The notes below the pieces were generated by a model that worked only from the letters and a program-made list of their open reading frames with translations, was not told the origin of the DNA and made no database searches. From Biscogniauxia marginata (taxonomy: Eukaryota > Ascomycota > Sordariomycetes > Xylariales > Xylariaceae): a stretch of 64,000 nt of DNA. Each line of letters opens with the position of its first letter. Positions within the stretch are counted from its first letter, which is position 1. A program made the position numbers and the translations under genes. Below are positions 24,085 to 37,000 of this stretch, piece after piece. The stretch covers positions 476,536 to 540,535 of the forward strand of contig MU404070.1 in assembly GCA_022695795.1 (NCBI GenBank), written 5' to 3'.

Positions 24085-24857
24085 ATGTCTTCGACCTCGC
24101 TCCTCAGAATCGCCGCACGCGGGCCCTCCAAGACCTTTTTCCGCGCAAACCGGCCCGTAAATCCTACTCGGTCCAGTGCGTCTTTCTTCCCGGGCCTGGT
24201 CGCCGGCTCGACCCTCAACTTCAGCACCACCGCCCCCCGCCGGAGCGCCCACGAGCCCGAGGAGACCTTCGAGGAGTTCTCTGCCAGGTAAGAACATACC
24301 TCCCAGTTGATATCGAGCTTGGATCGCGGGGTGAGCAGGGGAGAGGGGAGAGGGGAGCTCGCATTGAATCGAGCAAGCGATCGTCTCTCTAGTGCGAAGC
24401 TTCAACATGACTCAATTGGCCTCGGGACTCTTCATATAGCTCAACGAGATGCTGACTAAAACCCTTCCCACAGATACGAGAAGGAATTCGACGGTGTGCA
24501 GGATGTTTTCGAGCTCCAGGTTCGTACTGCCCGCTGTGCCGCCCCCGTCGGGCTGCGATCAAGAGGAATGATAAGCGAATTGCCTGGCTAACCTGACCTC
24601 TTCTCCCCAACCAACAGCGCAACCTGAACAACGCTTTCGCCTACGACCTAGTTCCCTCCCCTATCGTCCTCCAGGCCGCGCTCAAGGCCGCCAGAAGAGT
24701 CAACGACTTCCCGACGGCTGTGCGCATCTTTGAGGGCATCAAGGCCAAGGTCGAGAACAAGGGCCAGTACCAACAATACCTCGACGAGCTGAAGCCCCTG
24801 CGGGAGGAACTGGGAATTCTGCTGAAGGAGGATCTCTACCCCGAAGAGTCCAAATAA
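24085..24857 (+). CDS. cox6: Cytochrome c oxidase subunit 6 (subunit Va family), mitochondrial
   Basis: Three exons, 24085-24287, 24474-24519 and 24618-24857, give 489 nt and 162 aa, the expected size. Residues 1 to about 45 form an amphipathic, Arg/Ser-rich presequence without acidic residues (RIAARGPSKTFFRANRPV), a mitochondrial targeting signal. The mature part carries the COX5A/Cox6 features: EEFSARYEKEFDGVQDVFELQ, then LNNAFAYDLVPSPIVLQAALKAARRVNDFPTAVRIFEGIK, ending in LKEDLYPEESK. The protein is a nuclear-encoded, matrix-facing subunit of respiratory complex IV. The start is the first ATG and gives the targeting sequence directly. Upstream CCAAT boxes fit Hap-complex control. The 3' end faces the chromodomain gene across a long convergent spacer. 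Confidence 0.95.
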
Positions 24858-27174
24858 AATCCGCCTCTCTCACGCCCGAACTTGACCCGCGGTCTCCGGT
24901 AGTTGAGTAAGTCCGGGCAAGCATGCAAGCAAGGAAGGGAGCGAGCGAGTGAGCAGCGGACCACCTCGAATGGGGCCATAATGGGCGGGTTGCCAGGTGC
25001 AGCTAGGTGCAAAGAAGGGGGTATAACCAGCATCTTTGAATGCCTCCCCCCTATACGTGTATATGTTTTCTTACTACCTTACTAGAAAACCAGTTCGGGA
25101 GGGCCAGGGGGAACATTGGGCGGCAGGCGGTATGATTGATAGATGGGAGAAGCAACCCGTTTCTTTTTGTTGTGTAAAGCACCCAACCAGACTCATAACT
25201 CAACCCAGCAATGATCCATTCCCCCCCTTCCATCCTGAGATACTCTCATGCTAGGCAAAAAAAGAAGTCTTGACCTATACATATGGCAAAAAGTCAAGAC
25301 TATACTTCACTAAATTACGAATTCTAGGTCGATCCAATGCTAAGAAGAGCCAACGTTTCACCAGAGAGCATTGAACAGGTCCCCTAGCTGGACATCGTCG
25401 GCTAGGTTACCACCCAACACTATATGTTAACATCTTGCCCATATGACCGCTTTGCTTGCTTGGCCAATGGGGCTTTTACATGGGACCGAAACCCGAACTC
25501 TTTATGTCGATATCAAATCTGTTTTATGCTAATATCAGAACTGTGAGCACTTCTCCTCGAGGGAACACTGCTCGCTCCCTTGATAAAAAAGACTGCAGAA
25601 GAAGGAAATATCAAGAGAAGAGGCTAGGTCCTCCTTGTACATTTTGACTTACACCGTCGTTTCCTCCCTCCCGCCTGGTGTATTTTACAAGTACCTCCTC
25701 TCTTGTATGCCTGGGCTAGGTACCTCAACTTACTGAAATTGACATTATTAATTACAACCGGTTCTCCTCCCTTACATAGCATGGCCGGATATGTACCTCT
25801 TTAAACCTCCGTTCCCCCTACGCCTCACCTACAAGCGGTTTATTAGATAGTTGCATATCGCGCTACACAAAACGTACGAAGTACACAATTACATACAACA
25901 TACTCGACATATTGAACAGTGAGTGCATGTAATAATACATGTAGCTGAGCGACTTGTATATGCAGACGTACCATGCCGGGCTTGAAGATGCTGATGAAAA
26001 TTGAATAGATAAATACTAGATACAATGTGTTCATGCGTAATAGCACGGCAGGATTCAGTGTTTACTATACACATATGCAACTCCAGAACCCCCCTACCGG
26101 CAGACCTGCATGGGATACGACATATGAAGTAGATAAAATAACAACCTACCCCCCTTTATCACCTTTCATATTAGCTCTCGGGTCTAGTCACACCTTCTCG
26201 ATCTCTTATTATACGCTGTACAGGTATTCCATACACTCTTGGACCAGCTACCTACCAGGAGAGAGGAACATTCCGAGAACGAGGGGGTGAATACGGGGTA
26301 TACTCAACTAACCAGGTTTGCAAAAACTGAGAAAAGAAAAAAAAGGAAAAAGGTGGTTTCTAGCAAGATTCATCATTGCATTTCCTATCTATCTACCTCT
26401 ACCTCTACCTCCCTACCCCTCTCGTCTCCCCTCCTCCCTCCTCCCTCCTTCCATGTTTCCTTTCCTTTCCTTTCTTTCCTTGCCTCTCCATGTTCTCCCA
26501 AGAAGCCCAACTCCAGTGGTACATACATAAACAACGAGAACCACCCCTTGAACGAATGGTTTGAAAAAGACAGTTTCGGAAAGGAAGAAAAGAAACCCCT
26601 GCCCCCCCCTTACTTAGATATAAATCACGCAAATAGGGGGGGGGGGGGGGGGACGGAATGAGGTTCTTCTCCTTTTCAAATCGAGATAGAGAATGCGTGA
26701 GCCGTGAGAAACAAGCCTGTTTGTCATCTATCTGTAAAGACAACTAACTACCTGTATAATAATAATAATAATAAAAACCCTTCCCCCCCCGAGACGTAAC
26801 GAACAAGTTTGGTATTGAGACAGATGATTCGTAACAGTGATTGGTAATTGAACATCGGCGTAAGCAAGCAGACGTGTGTGTGTGTATAGGTATCTGTGAG
26901 GACAAAAGCCCAGTAGTGGGGAGGGGGTAGGGGTAGGGGTTCCTGTTCGTGTCCATCCTACTTTGTCTACCTCGCCGAGTAGAGCAGAGAAGCCCGGACT
27001 GATGTATAATCGACAGCGACTCGATGGATCAAATCTCCCATCAGACGCCGCTGCGTGACATCTCCAGGCCAAACTCAATAAGTACCATAATAAACCTCCA
27101 ACCTCCAAACTAAACTCCGAAGCAAACCAAGACGACCACCACACCACCTCATCCTACACCCGGGGGGGGGGGGG
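24858..27174. other. 2.3-kb convergent intergenic region, low-complexity rich
   Basis: Lies between two 3' ends, so no promoter is needed, yet it is long. It holds a 110-bp pyrimidine tract (26385-26500), a 17-G run (26636-26652), an (AAT)n tract (26757-26774), a (TG)n tract near 26876 and a 13-G run (27162-27174) abutting the chromodomain stop codon. The frame at 26239-26661 is low-complexity and not credible as a gene. Confidence 0.55.
26385..26500 (+). repeat. Pyrimidine tract (TC-rich, purine-poor)
   Basis: Over 100 bases almost wholly C and T, with CTACCTCTACCTCC and TTTCCTTTCCTTTCC sub-repeats. Such tracts mark fungal promoters and 5' leaders, but the neighbouring genes converge here. 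Confidence 0.9.
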
Positions 27175-30100
27175 CTAGAATCTGTTATCCCGCAGGTGCG
27201 AGAACCGGGAATTCCCCGCCGTCTGATTAAACAGCGGCATATTCGCCGCCATACTTCCCGCGCCGCCACCACTACCACCAGCGCCGACACCAACGCTGCC
27301 ACCGCCCTCAAACACGCCCATCGGCGGCGCGGGACTAGTGCCGCGGCTGCTGCCTCCGCCCATGGCGCTGGGCACGCGGGTCCCGTTGCGGGGGCTCATG
27401 ACGCCGAGGGCGCTGAGGCGCGGACTACGCGGCACGCTCGACTGCCTGGTCTCCCTCCGTCCGTTCCTAAGGGACCTGAGTTCGTCCTTGACGCGGTTGA
27501 GCTCGGCCTCGCGGTCGCGGACTATGGCCCGCTGCTCCTGGAGCATGCGCGACAGCTCTTTGACCTCCCGCCGCGCCTGGATCCGGTTGACCTCGACGAT
27601 ATTCGCGTCCGCTCTCTGCCGGAGGCCGTCGATCTGCTGCTCCAGGCCGCGGTTCTCGGTTGCTAGCTCTATGGCTCGCTGAGATGCGTGCTGGTATTGA
27701 TTCTTCGCGTACTCCATGTCATTTTGGGTCACAGTCACTTTCTTCTCCAGCTGCTGAGCTTTAGTTTTAGCCTCATCAAGTTCCTTCTCCAGTCGTGCCA
27801 ACTTGACAAGATCGGGATTTGAGGAATTGAGAAGTGCGTCAGTAGCTTCAGACAGCTTCTTTTGCAATTCCGCGTTCTTCTCTTTTAATGCAGTATTTGC
27901 ATTTTTGCTAGACTCAAGGTTCTTAGCCAAAAGCCTTGCTTCTTCCCTGGCACTCTCACAGTCTGCTTCAAACGTCCCTCGGTCCTTCAAAGCATCCATG
28001 AACTTGGCCTGTATGTCACGGACTGAAGACACGTAACTATCAACCTCATTTTTCGAACGGTCGCTAAGCTCACGGAATTGATTCTCCCGTAGCTTGCTCT
28101 CGTCCAACTTTGCTTGAAGATCAGCAATCTGTGTCATATTAGTAAAGGAGCCCCAGATACACGATAATAGTCAGACTAGCCTGATTTGACAGTGCCTCCA
28201 ACTTTTCAACCGAAATCGTGACGGTTGCTTTCCCAGCGTCTGAGGAAGGATCATCCCGAATGAGACTCTTCAACGAGTCACTAATGTGGCTTACATCCGT
28301 AATCACCTGGGGCTGTGACATTTGGGACACCTTTGGCCTCTTATGCAAGACCTCGTCATCATCTTCCATCTAGAACTCAGGTTAGATTTTATATAAGCTA
28401 TACTAGGACAAATTTGACTTACATGAGATCGCTTCCTGCTATCAAGTAGCTGCTCGACTCCATATCCTTGTATACTAGACTGGGATAGCTGCGTCTGGGA
28501 GCTTGCTGCGTAAAGGTCCTCGAAGATATCTTCGGGTAGTTCCTGCGCTTCCCAGTGGAAATCATCGTCCTCGTCAAACAAGTGAATGTACTTTGCAAAT
28601 AGGTCGGCGATGTCAAACAGTTTGACTGCGTGATCGGGATCCTCAACATAGCGCATAGCTTTGACAAGAGCAAGCATAAGAACGTTCTTACGCTCTAGCG
28701 GTTCCAAGTTATCCATGATGCGCATATTGATGTGTTGTATAGAGGCTGTATTGGCAAGTGCCAATATTATGGGAGGACGTGCCCCATCAAACGACGGCAG
28801 TATCTCCTGTCGGAACGTGTGATCGAAAGCGATTACAGCGTCGACATCCTTCGGTATCGAAGATGAATTATCAGCTGTTGACGAAACTGCGACAGCTATG
28901 TCATGATGAGAGGACGAATCTGCCACAATTAGGCCAGATCGAATATAGCGACAGCCTCTTGATTGTATCACATTGCCGAGAAGATCCATTAATTGTCCAG
29001 GACGAACAAGTATGAGAATCTTCTTATCCGATCCTAGATCAATCAAGATGTCGAGAACTTCGGCGATGAAGGAAAACTTAGAATTAGTGCCAATGACATG
29101 CTTCGCTATTTTGTCTGGAGACAAAGACGAAGAAGTGTCAAGATAAGGGGGGAAATCGCAAATATCGAAGAGTCGAGAAAACATCTCGTCTAGCTTCAGC
29201 ACAGTTGTGGCATCCGGGATCTGGTGAGGGGAGACGCGGAACGAGGCGTTGTAGTTGTGGATCAATGCCTCATTGTCGCGGATTATATTATTATATTGAG
29301 GCCGGATGTTTGTGTGGAATGGGAGCGTGACAAGATACTCGTTTGGGCCAGTCGGAACGTAGGGTAGCAAGCTCGTTGGGTAGTCTGACGGCATGTCAAC
29401 TTCCTCATGGATTAATGCTTCCGGGGCTGGATAACTAGCGCCAATACCATCGTCGGTAGTAGGTATTGACGGGCTAACATCCATGTCTCCTTCTATCGAA
29501 AGAGTTAGTTGAGACGGGTTCAGAGTTGTCGGTTGCTCCTCGTGAGATCCATGATAGGGCAGTTGAGCGGTGCCAGTCTCTAGGACAAGCTCACTAGGAT
29601 GCACTGGCTCAATTGATGCTGGTTCCGCATCAAATGCCGGAGATAGTTCATGTGTAAGTTGCTCGCCTTGTTCCGATTCGAGAGAGGGTACCACGAAGGT
29701 TGGCGAGATCAAGGGAGCAGCAGGCCCGGCTGCTGATACTAAATCAGTCTCCACATGAGGTACGGGCCGATCGACTTCCTGGGCATCAACTGGCTGTTTA
29801 TCCGGCTGGTCGGGAGGGGCCACGATACTTGGGGAGCGTTCATCGTGATCGGAACTACCGAAGTTACGCTCCCTGATGAGCCTAAGTCTCTCTCGCGCTG
29901 ACAACGGCGCATTATCTGTAGGCGCGCTATTCATCTTGGTTGGTGTGGCTGGACGACCAACCAGCGAGTCGCGTGGGGGGGAGTCAGAATGTCCTGGTGT
30001 GGCAGGAGATTGTTCAGTTGGCGAATTCCGCGATTCAATGTTGTGCGGATGTCTAGCGGGGATGCTTTGGCCTTGCTCTCGAAGTACCGATGGGGCCAGA

Positions 30101-31665
30101 AGTCTAGCCTCAGGGTCTTGCGGTGCAGATGAAGTCCTAGTATTACCATCCAGCACGCTCAGAGCTTGACTAGAATTTTGTGAGTCCTGTGCGGGCTGGC
30201 TTTGCCTTGATACGGTATTAGGTGTGTTGCTGACCTCGTCATAAACCGTGAAGTTCTCTTGGCTTTGTGATGAAAGTTCGTGAGGTTGGCTACTCAGAGG
30301 TTGGCTACTCAGAGGTGGGACAATCTGAGCTGCTTGTAATGTATCTTGTGACGATACACTATTCGCAGATAAGAAGTCTTGACTCGAATTTTGCTGGGAA
30401 TTTTGAGAATTTAGTTGCTGCTCAATAGATATAGCACTCGAGCCGTTATTCGGCCCTCCTGTCTCTTGTGATGCCACCGCTTCCGTATCGGAATCGAAAG
30501 GTACTTGCGTTATGAAGACGGGCTCTGGTTCGCCGGCAGTAGGTTGTGACGGCCTAGCGTTCGGACCCTGTCGCAAGTTGAGTCGGCTTGTTGCTGTGGT
30601 TGTCCGCGAATCCGTCAAGAATGCAGAGTTTGCCCAAATGCCCGAGATATTCGCCAAAAGAGGGTCTGGCTGATGGGAGGGGATTTCTGAGGTCGATTGG
30701 GCAGCGGCAGAAATTCTACAAGGGTGATCTCCCGACGCTCGATTGGTGGCTTGCGAATGAATCGGGCTCACAGCAAAATCCTGGTCCACAAGGCTATTAT
30801 GGGCCTCGGATGCTGTGGTAGCTGAAATTGCCTGCGAATCCGGGATGACGCGCTGGTCTTTCGTTCCGAAGTATCGTATTTGCTCTTGCCTCTTTTCTTG
30901 GGAGGACTGTTGGCTGGTGGTTTGTGACAGCGATACCACATCAAATCCCGAGCGGTTGAAATCTACCTTCCGGGGTAACTCGATCACTATTCGGCCCCCT
31001 TGGTTTCCTCCAACTTCGCCAGCAGGCTTGTTTTCCAAGAAGAGGTCTGCACCTCTCTTTCCGGTTGAATCTCTTGGTTTCGTGCCTGCAGATTCAACTC
31101 GACTTTTTGAAGGAGCCGAGTAGTTCTCCGTTCGTCTTCGTTTCTGCACGCGCTCCTCGCGGGGACCAGGCGCCTGCGCAAGGCCGCCCTCGGAATATCT
31201 CTGGCCGGTCCCTCTTTTCAAACCACGTCTCCAGTTCGGCACCTGTACCGGCTGTGAATCCTGCGTGGAGGTTTGCGTGGAGGGGCCCGCACCAGGCGCA
31301 GACAACTCTCCAGTTGCCAGGGCCACTTTGTTCTTTCTGTCTTTCCAAGCTTCTATGGCAGCTTCCGTCACATTCCTCGCCGGTTCCTACACAACCATCA
31401 GTCTCCAGTGTCCCAAGGAAGCCACGGGAAAGGGTACCCAAGATGGCGGGTAGGGTCGGCCGTTCTGATCAGTGCCGTCCCAGTCTATAAGATAATGAAT
31501 GCCGCCGCGGAGGACTTTCTCGTCAAGGATGTCCCGCACGGTATACCAGTCTTCTCCAACTCGATCGGCCGTCTGCCTCGACTTTCGCCTCTTGGACTGG
31601 GCGGAGGACGATGGGATGCTGTGCTGGCGCTTTCGTTCGTTGGAGCGTGGATTCGCCGGGCTCAT
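27175..31665 (-). CDS. Chromodomain, HDA2/3-domain subunit of a class II histone deacetylase complex
   Basis: Four exons, complement of 31438-31665, 28433-free junction at 28423-31386, 28181-28369 and 27175-28128, give 4,335 nt and 1,444 aa. Residues about 35-85 are a chromodomain (VRDILDEKVLRGGIHYLIDW, then YPPSWEP across the first intron). A long disordered Ser/Gln-rich middle (SQDSQ, NSQQNSSQ repeats) follows. Residues about 735-1040 resemble the HDA2/3 domain, with YLVTLPFH, SGK-less SDKKILILVRPGQLMDLL and GCRYIRSG. From about 1065 to 1345 there is coiled coil (LEKELDEAKTKAQQLEKKV), then a Gly/Ser-rich tail. The layout fits fungal proteins such as Neurospora CDP-2 of the HP1-HDA complex, which deacetylate heterochromatin; that assignment is inference. 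The 52-bp intron 28129-28180 is GC-AG. The start uses the first ATG (31665). Confidence 0.8.
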
Positions 31666-34033
31666 TGACGGCAACCTTCGTCCTGGACGACCTGGGGCGA
31701 AACAAAATCCATAATTAGTTCTCTCCGAAGACGGTCGCTGGCTGGTAGGAGATCGGGTTGTGCGATGGAGCAGTTCTCACCAAGGCGATCGCCCATCACC
31801 GTTGGGAGGATCCTCGGTTGGGAAGGAAGGAGAGAAGGCCGGCAAGCGCTGCGAAGCAATTCCTCGCAACGGAGCTACCGCGGGCGTACGGGAACGTGTG
31901 ATTCGCGGCTTCCCAGCACCCGCGTGGCAGGGATCTTCGGTCCCTGTGGCTTGGTAATTAGCGTGGCTGGTTCTCTGGTTCCAAGGGCTCTTTAGTGGGA
32001 CTCTAACTACGCAATCCCGCTTACAACCTGCTGGAGCACAACTACCTAACTTGTATCAGCAAGCAATCCTGTAGTGCCACGATGTCGAAGGTGGAGAAGT
32101 GAACTTTCTGCCTGGACTTTCTCTCTGTCTCTCTCTCAGATCAAGTAGAGAGAAGGAGGAGGAGAAGAAGGAGAAGAAAAGGTAAATAGGACAGTCAAGA
32201 TTTTACCTGCCTCCCGAGTAATGACCGGGTTTTGTAGTCCTCGGCATCCACTACTTGGCAGCTAAAGCAAGCGGTATCTATTCCAAAAAGACGTCAGTAT
32301 GCATTCACTATAAAGACTAAATGGAATTGAATGATATGTGTAGTGGAGTCAACAAGATAGGCGGCATTTCAATACACAACAAGACGTTCTATAGGTGGGA
32401 AAAGAACAACATACCTTATCCTGATGATGGTCAAGGCTCGTGTCGACGAGGTGAGTCTTTGCTTCGGTATAAAGAATTGGGAAGAACGACATACTATACG
32501 CACGTTATATTGTCATGCACACCAGGTGTAAGCAAGCCAGTTCAATTGTGCGGCCTTCTCTAAGCTTCCATAAGCGTCCGTACAACGTGCTGCTTGACTA
32601 CCTGGCAGAGCAAGAATCATGCAAGGAAAGGAGTAATAGAAGTAAGACCTTCTGTGGTTTTCAAGTGAAGAAAACAAGTCATTTCCAATAAACACTGAAG
32701 TTGGGGGGTCAAGTCTCATATGATTGTTGTCAGCACACCGTACATGCATTAGGTAATGAACTACTAGCACAAGTCACCAGGATCTGGTGATTCACGATGG
32801 AGTGATTTAAGAATTGACAGTGATTCAGGGGCGATCCTCAGGTTTGTAAGTGACAACGGTTTCGCCAGGCAACAACAAAAGTTCGGTCTGGCAAGGCGAT
32901 AGGCTTGTTTACTAGAATTCTGTTGAAATTGAAATAATAATTCTTAATTGCCATAGAGTGTAAAACTCTAAGCTCCTAGGATAGGTTATCTGTTATATAA
33001 CAACTACAAGCACTCTAAACATCAACAGTCACAACTAGAGCCAGATTTTACAGAGCCACTATTGAACAGAAAAAGCAGCACAACCATGAGAATGTGACTG
33101 GCTTGCTTAAGAGATTTTCTAGGATTCACGTTACGTAGTCATGCAAATGTGTGAACGATTTGCTTTAACTCCCTCTCTTTTAATATCACGAGATAACGAC
33201 AAAGCACATATAAACTATTGGTACACAAAATTATTGTTTCTTATTGATAGAACTATTTAATTTAAATACTTCATGATTTAAAAATATTATATATTAAAGA
33301 ATGTGTCACAACCCCCATTACTGTGATGAAGCTATTTAAATGAATGCGTTGTCATTGCCTCACTTATTATGGCTTAAATTAAATACTTAAAAAATGTATG
33401 TAACTTGTTAGCAGTGTAAGGAACCTTTATTTCCTCGTGAAATTCTTTCTCATTGTAATACAGAGACTACTTAAGCCCTCGCGCCCTGGATCTTATTCTA
33501 GTCCGTGACATATATCTCTTTCTATATAGTTCATTTATAACTCTTAGCAACTAAACACACCTTCCTGTCAATAGAGGTATAACCTCGAGTTACCACCATA
33601 AAATTCGCAATTTGACTTGACACACAGGAAACTGGTTAACTAATAATAAACAAACCGAATATCAGACATTAGCCGCCCTGAGACTGTATGTGTTTATACG
33701 TGTAATAGACCCCAAACTATAAAGGAGCGGAGAAAGAGAAGGTGGAAAGGAACAAAAATATAGCATCCTCCTTTTGCTGCAGTAACATCACCAAGGGTAT
33801 ATATATAAACTCGCTTTGCCCTGACCCAATCGAAGTAAAAGAAAAAATTTCCGACCAACACCCAAGCTCTAACAAGGTCTGACCTTTTTTTTTTAGGGTT
33901 CCCTTTTGTATGATAGACCCGACGCCACCCACGCCCCATACAAAACACCGAAAGCAAGTCCTAGTCACCGACCCCCTATCTAAGCAATCAATCCATTCAT
34001 TCATTCATCACCCCTCCCCTTTTTTTTTTCCCA
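31666..34033. other. 2.4-kb intergenic region
   Basis: The right-hand promoter side of the chromodomain gene, containing a GAGAAGGAGG-type purine tract near 32145-32180. From about 32900 to 33650 the sequence becomes AT-rich and resembles an old repeat, including a possible solo LTR. No credible coding frame. Confidence 0.5.
33304..33510. repeat. Possible solo LTR (207 bp)
   Basis: Starts TGTCACAACCCCC and ends TCCGTGACA, giving the 6-bp inverted termini TGTCAC...GTGACA expected of an LTR, inside a locally AT-rich tract. The flanking 5-mers (GAATG and TATAT) do not match, so no target-site duplication supports it. Confidence 0.35.
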
Positions 34034-37000
34034 TCACCGAGCGAGCAGCTCCCCCTTGACGACCATGGCCCTGAACTTATCAAACGGCTCGTCGAAGCGG
34101 TAGTGCGGGCCGCGGACGACGCGGTCGACCTCCTCGCGCACGAAGGGGTACACGTCCTTCCAGGCGTTGCGCCCCATCCAGCAGTCGAGGTGGCCGTAGT
34201 CGGGCACGACGCGGCGGCGGTACTGGACGGCGGCGTCGCCGTCGGCGCCGTCGGGGTCGTTGCTGCTGCTGCCGCGCGTGCCGAACGCGTCGGTGAGGAC
34301 CTCGTAGGTGCGCTCGGTGCTCTCGGGGGAGAGCACGGCGTTGTCGCGGCCGACGAAGAGCAGGAAGGGGATGCCGCGCAGGCGGGCGACGTTCTCGCGC
34401 GTGTCGAGGCGCTCGAACAGCGGCCCGTTGGACATGGTTCCCCCGGCGAGCCCCTGCCTCATGAGCAGGTGCAGCAGCGTCATGTTGACGCCGCCGAAGA
34501 AGCGGTCGATCTGCCGGTGCGTCGCCTCGTTGAGGTTGCGGTGGTTCCAGCACCTGCCGAACACGAGCGTGCACCGGTGGCAGCTCGCGTTGTTGCAGAT
34601 CTCCTCGCGCGAGTCCGGCATGAGCCGCAGCGCCTCGTTGAGCGCCTTCTGCAGCAGGCTGTCGTCTTTGCTCGTGCTGCAGCTGAACCACGATCCTGCC
34701 AGGAGCTTGTACACCTTGTCCGCCGGCACCGGCGACGCCATGATCTTTATCATGTTCATCGTGTTCCAGATTGGGTTCATGAACACCTGGCTGCATGTCA
34801 CGCCCTTGATCCAATTAGCCGGGATGGTGCCGTCGAGCAGGCCCGCCGAGAGCGCCACGCTTCCCATGCAATGGGCAATAGTGTAGATAGGCTCGGGTTC
34901 TCGTGGTTGAGACGAGCTCCCCTCTGCGCCGTCTTTGCGCTCCTTTTCGCTCTTCTCATCATACGTAGGATAGTGTTTGCGGATATAATCGAGACACTCT
35001 GCAATGTCCAGGCGGGCATCGTGTGTAGTCCAGTTGTTTTGGGCAGCCATGAGTATGCCGATGCGGTGTACCGTGATGAAGACTCGGTAGCCCGCTCGCT
35101 GGAAGTAATTGACTGCATTATAGCGGATAGTTGGCAGCGCAAATATCTGGTGATCGACAGATGCGCCGGGTACCATGAACAAATTCTTGACTGGGATATA
35201 GGGGTTGGTGGGCTCCCACATATGCATTTTAGTGACGATGCCGTCGCGAGCTCGGATCTTGAACGATTTATCAGGAGGCGTATCGTTGACGAAGCCAGTG
35301 TATGTCTGACTGGGGTATTGCAGGGGTGTGAGCGGTGCCAGGAACAAGGACAACGATTTCCTTGTGAAGAATGTCATGAACTTGGCGGCGCTCATCACTT
35401 TCTGGAATATGCCACTCCCAGTCGCCGTAAGGGTCATGATTTCGGACACGAAATCCTGTGGCTGGATACGCATGATGCCTTTGGCGACAATTGGCCCCAG
35501 CATGCCGTTCTCTTCGGCCTCTGGGTTGTTTCGTGTATGTTTCGACATGTATTCTGTGATTGTGACGTAGAGGGTGCTAGTTGACTTCCAGAAATGTACC
35601 GGTGACAGAGCGACAGACGAGTCGACTACCTTATAGCCATGAAAGTGAAGCCTTTTTCCGTTGACGCCACACATGTCAAAGTCGTACGCGAGGTTTCTGG
35701 TGCCCGGAGCCTTGTGGTCGACCAAGAATAAATGAAAGTCTCCCCGTTGCACCATAAATGGGGATCCAGGAAGCGTTGGGCAGACAAAGGTGCCAGTGAG
35801 CATTGCCTTGTGATTGGGGTCGTGTATAATCGACCTAGTATTGAAAGACTGCACGCTGAGGAAGAACCGCGCTGTCTCGCAAAGGCCCTTTGCTGTCCTG
35901 GCAGCTAGCTCATAAGTATCTGGATTATCTCGCCTGAAACCAGTATCGCGATGATGTATGTATCCCGACATGACCTCTGTAAAACCAAAACCTGCATCTT
36001 TCATGCGGTCAGCGTCCGAGATAGCGCTTCTAACACTGCAAATACGGTCGTTCTCCTCTCTCTCTTCTACGTGCTCAGCCCTCCAGGCTTTACGGTCGTG
36101 TGGGTATTTGGGTGATCCAAAGAGATCGAGGAGATCGTTCTTTTCGGTGTTAATGCAAAGTTCGTGGCGTTGCGTGTAGAGGTCAAGTGCACGTTCCGCC
36201 AGAGCGGTAATAGTCGCAAATGGATTTGCGCCGAGAGCAGCCGGAATAAGAGCACCGTCTGTCACGATAAGACCGGGGTAGGTTTCGTTTGAATCACCAA
36301 TGAAGACTTCTCCAGCATGGTTAGTTACGCCCGTCGAGCCTGAATCAGCCATGCAGGCGCCACTGGAAATCGTTAGCACATCACTTTCATATAAAACCGC
36401 GTGTTACAAGCTTACCCGATTGGATGGACCGTTACTTGTTGCTCCCCTAGAAGAGCGTAAAAGGGGTTCTGGACGAATGTCCCTCCTACGGCTTTCGTGG
36501 CTTTCTTCAGCACATCATTTAGATACTTGACATGATCACTGCGGCCGACGCCGATGAATTCAAGCACTGGCTTGTCCTCTTTGAGAGTCAAGAATGCCTG
36601 ATTGCCTTAAAAGGAGTTAGCATATGGACAGACAGGGAGTACTGCCAATGACTTACTGTCATGAGACATAATCAGGAACACTTGGGTCTTCTCAATAGCA
36701 CCCTTCCTGAAGTAAGGTCCTAGGAAGAAACTTCCAGCACGGGCAAGATTTGCCTTGACCCGTTCTGTTAGAGACTCGTCTTTCGGCTCAACACTACCAG
36801 GCAGGAGCTCAAGTAAGGCCTGCATGAATGGAGCCAATGCCCTTGGAATAGTGCCTTCTTCTATCACGTATCCATCCAAGGGATTGTCGTGACCTTTTCT
36901 GTTGTCGATGATGCCAGTGATGCAGGGGCCAACCGGATGATAAGGCGAGGGGTATGTACTTCCAATGGCGTTGACCTCATGATCTGTATTGTATCTGGGA

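Noticed and set aside
26239..26661. 140-codon plus-strand frame
   Set aside because: Low-complexity translation of a pyrimidine tract and a poly-G run; no gene-like properties.
34103..35584. Long plus-strand frame of 493 codons
   Set aside because: It is the antisense shadow of the GC-rich GMC-hydrolase exon, whose minus-strand frame has clear domains.
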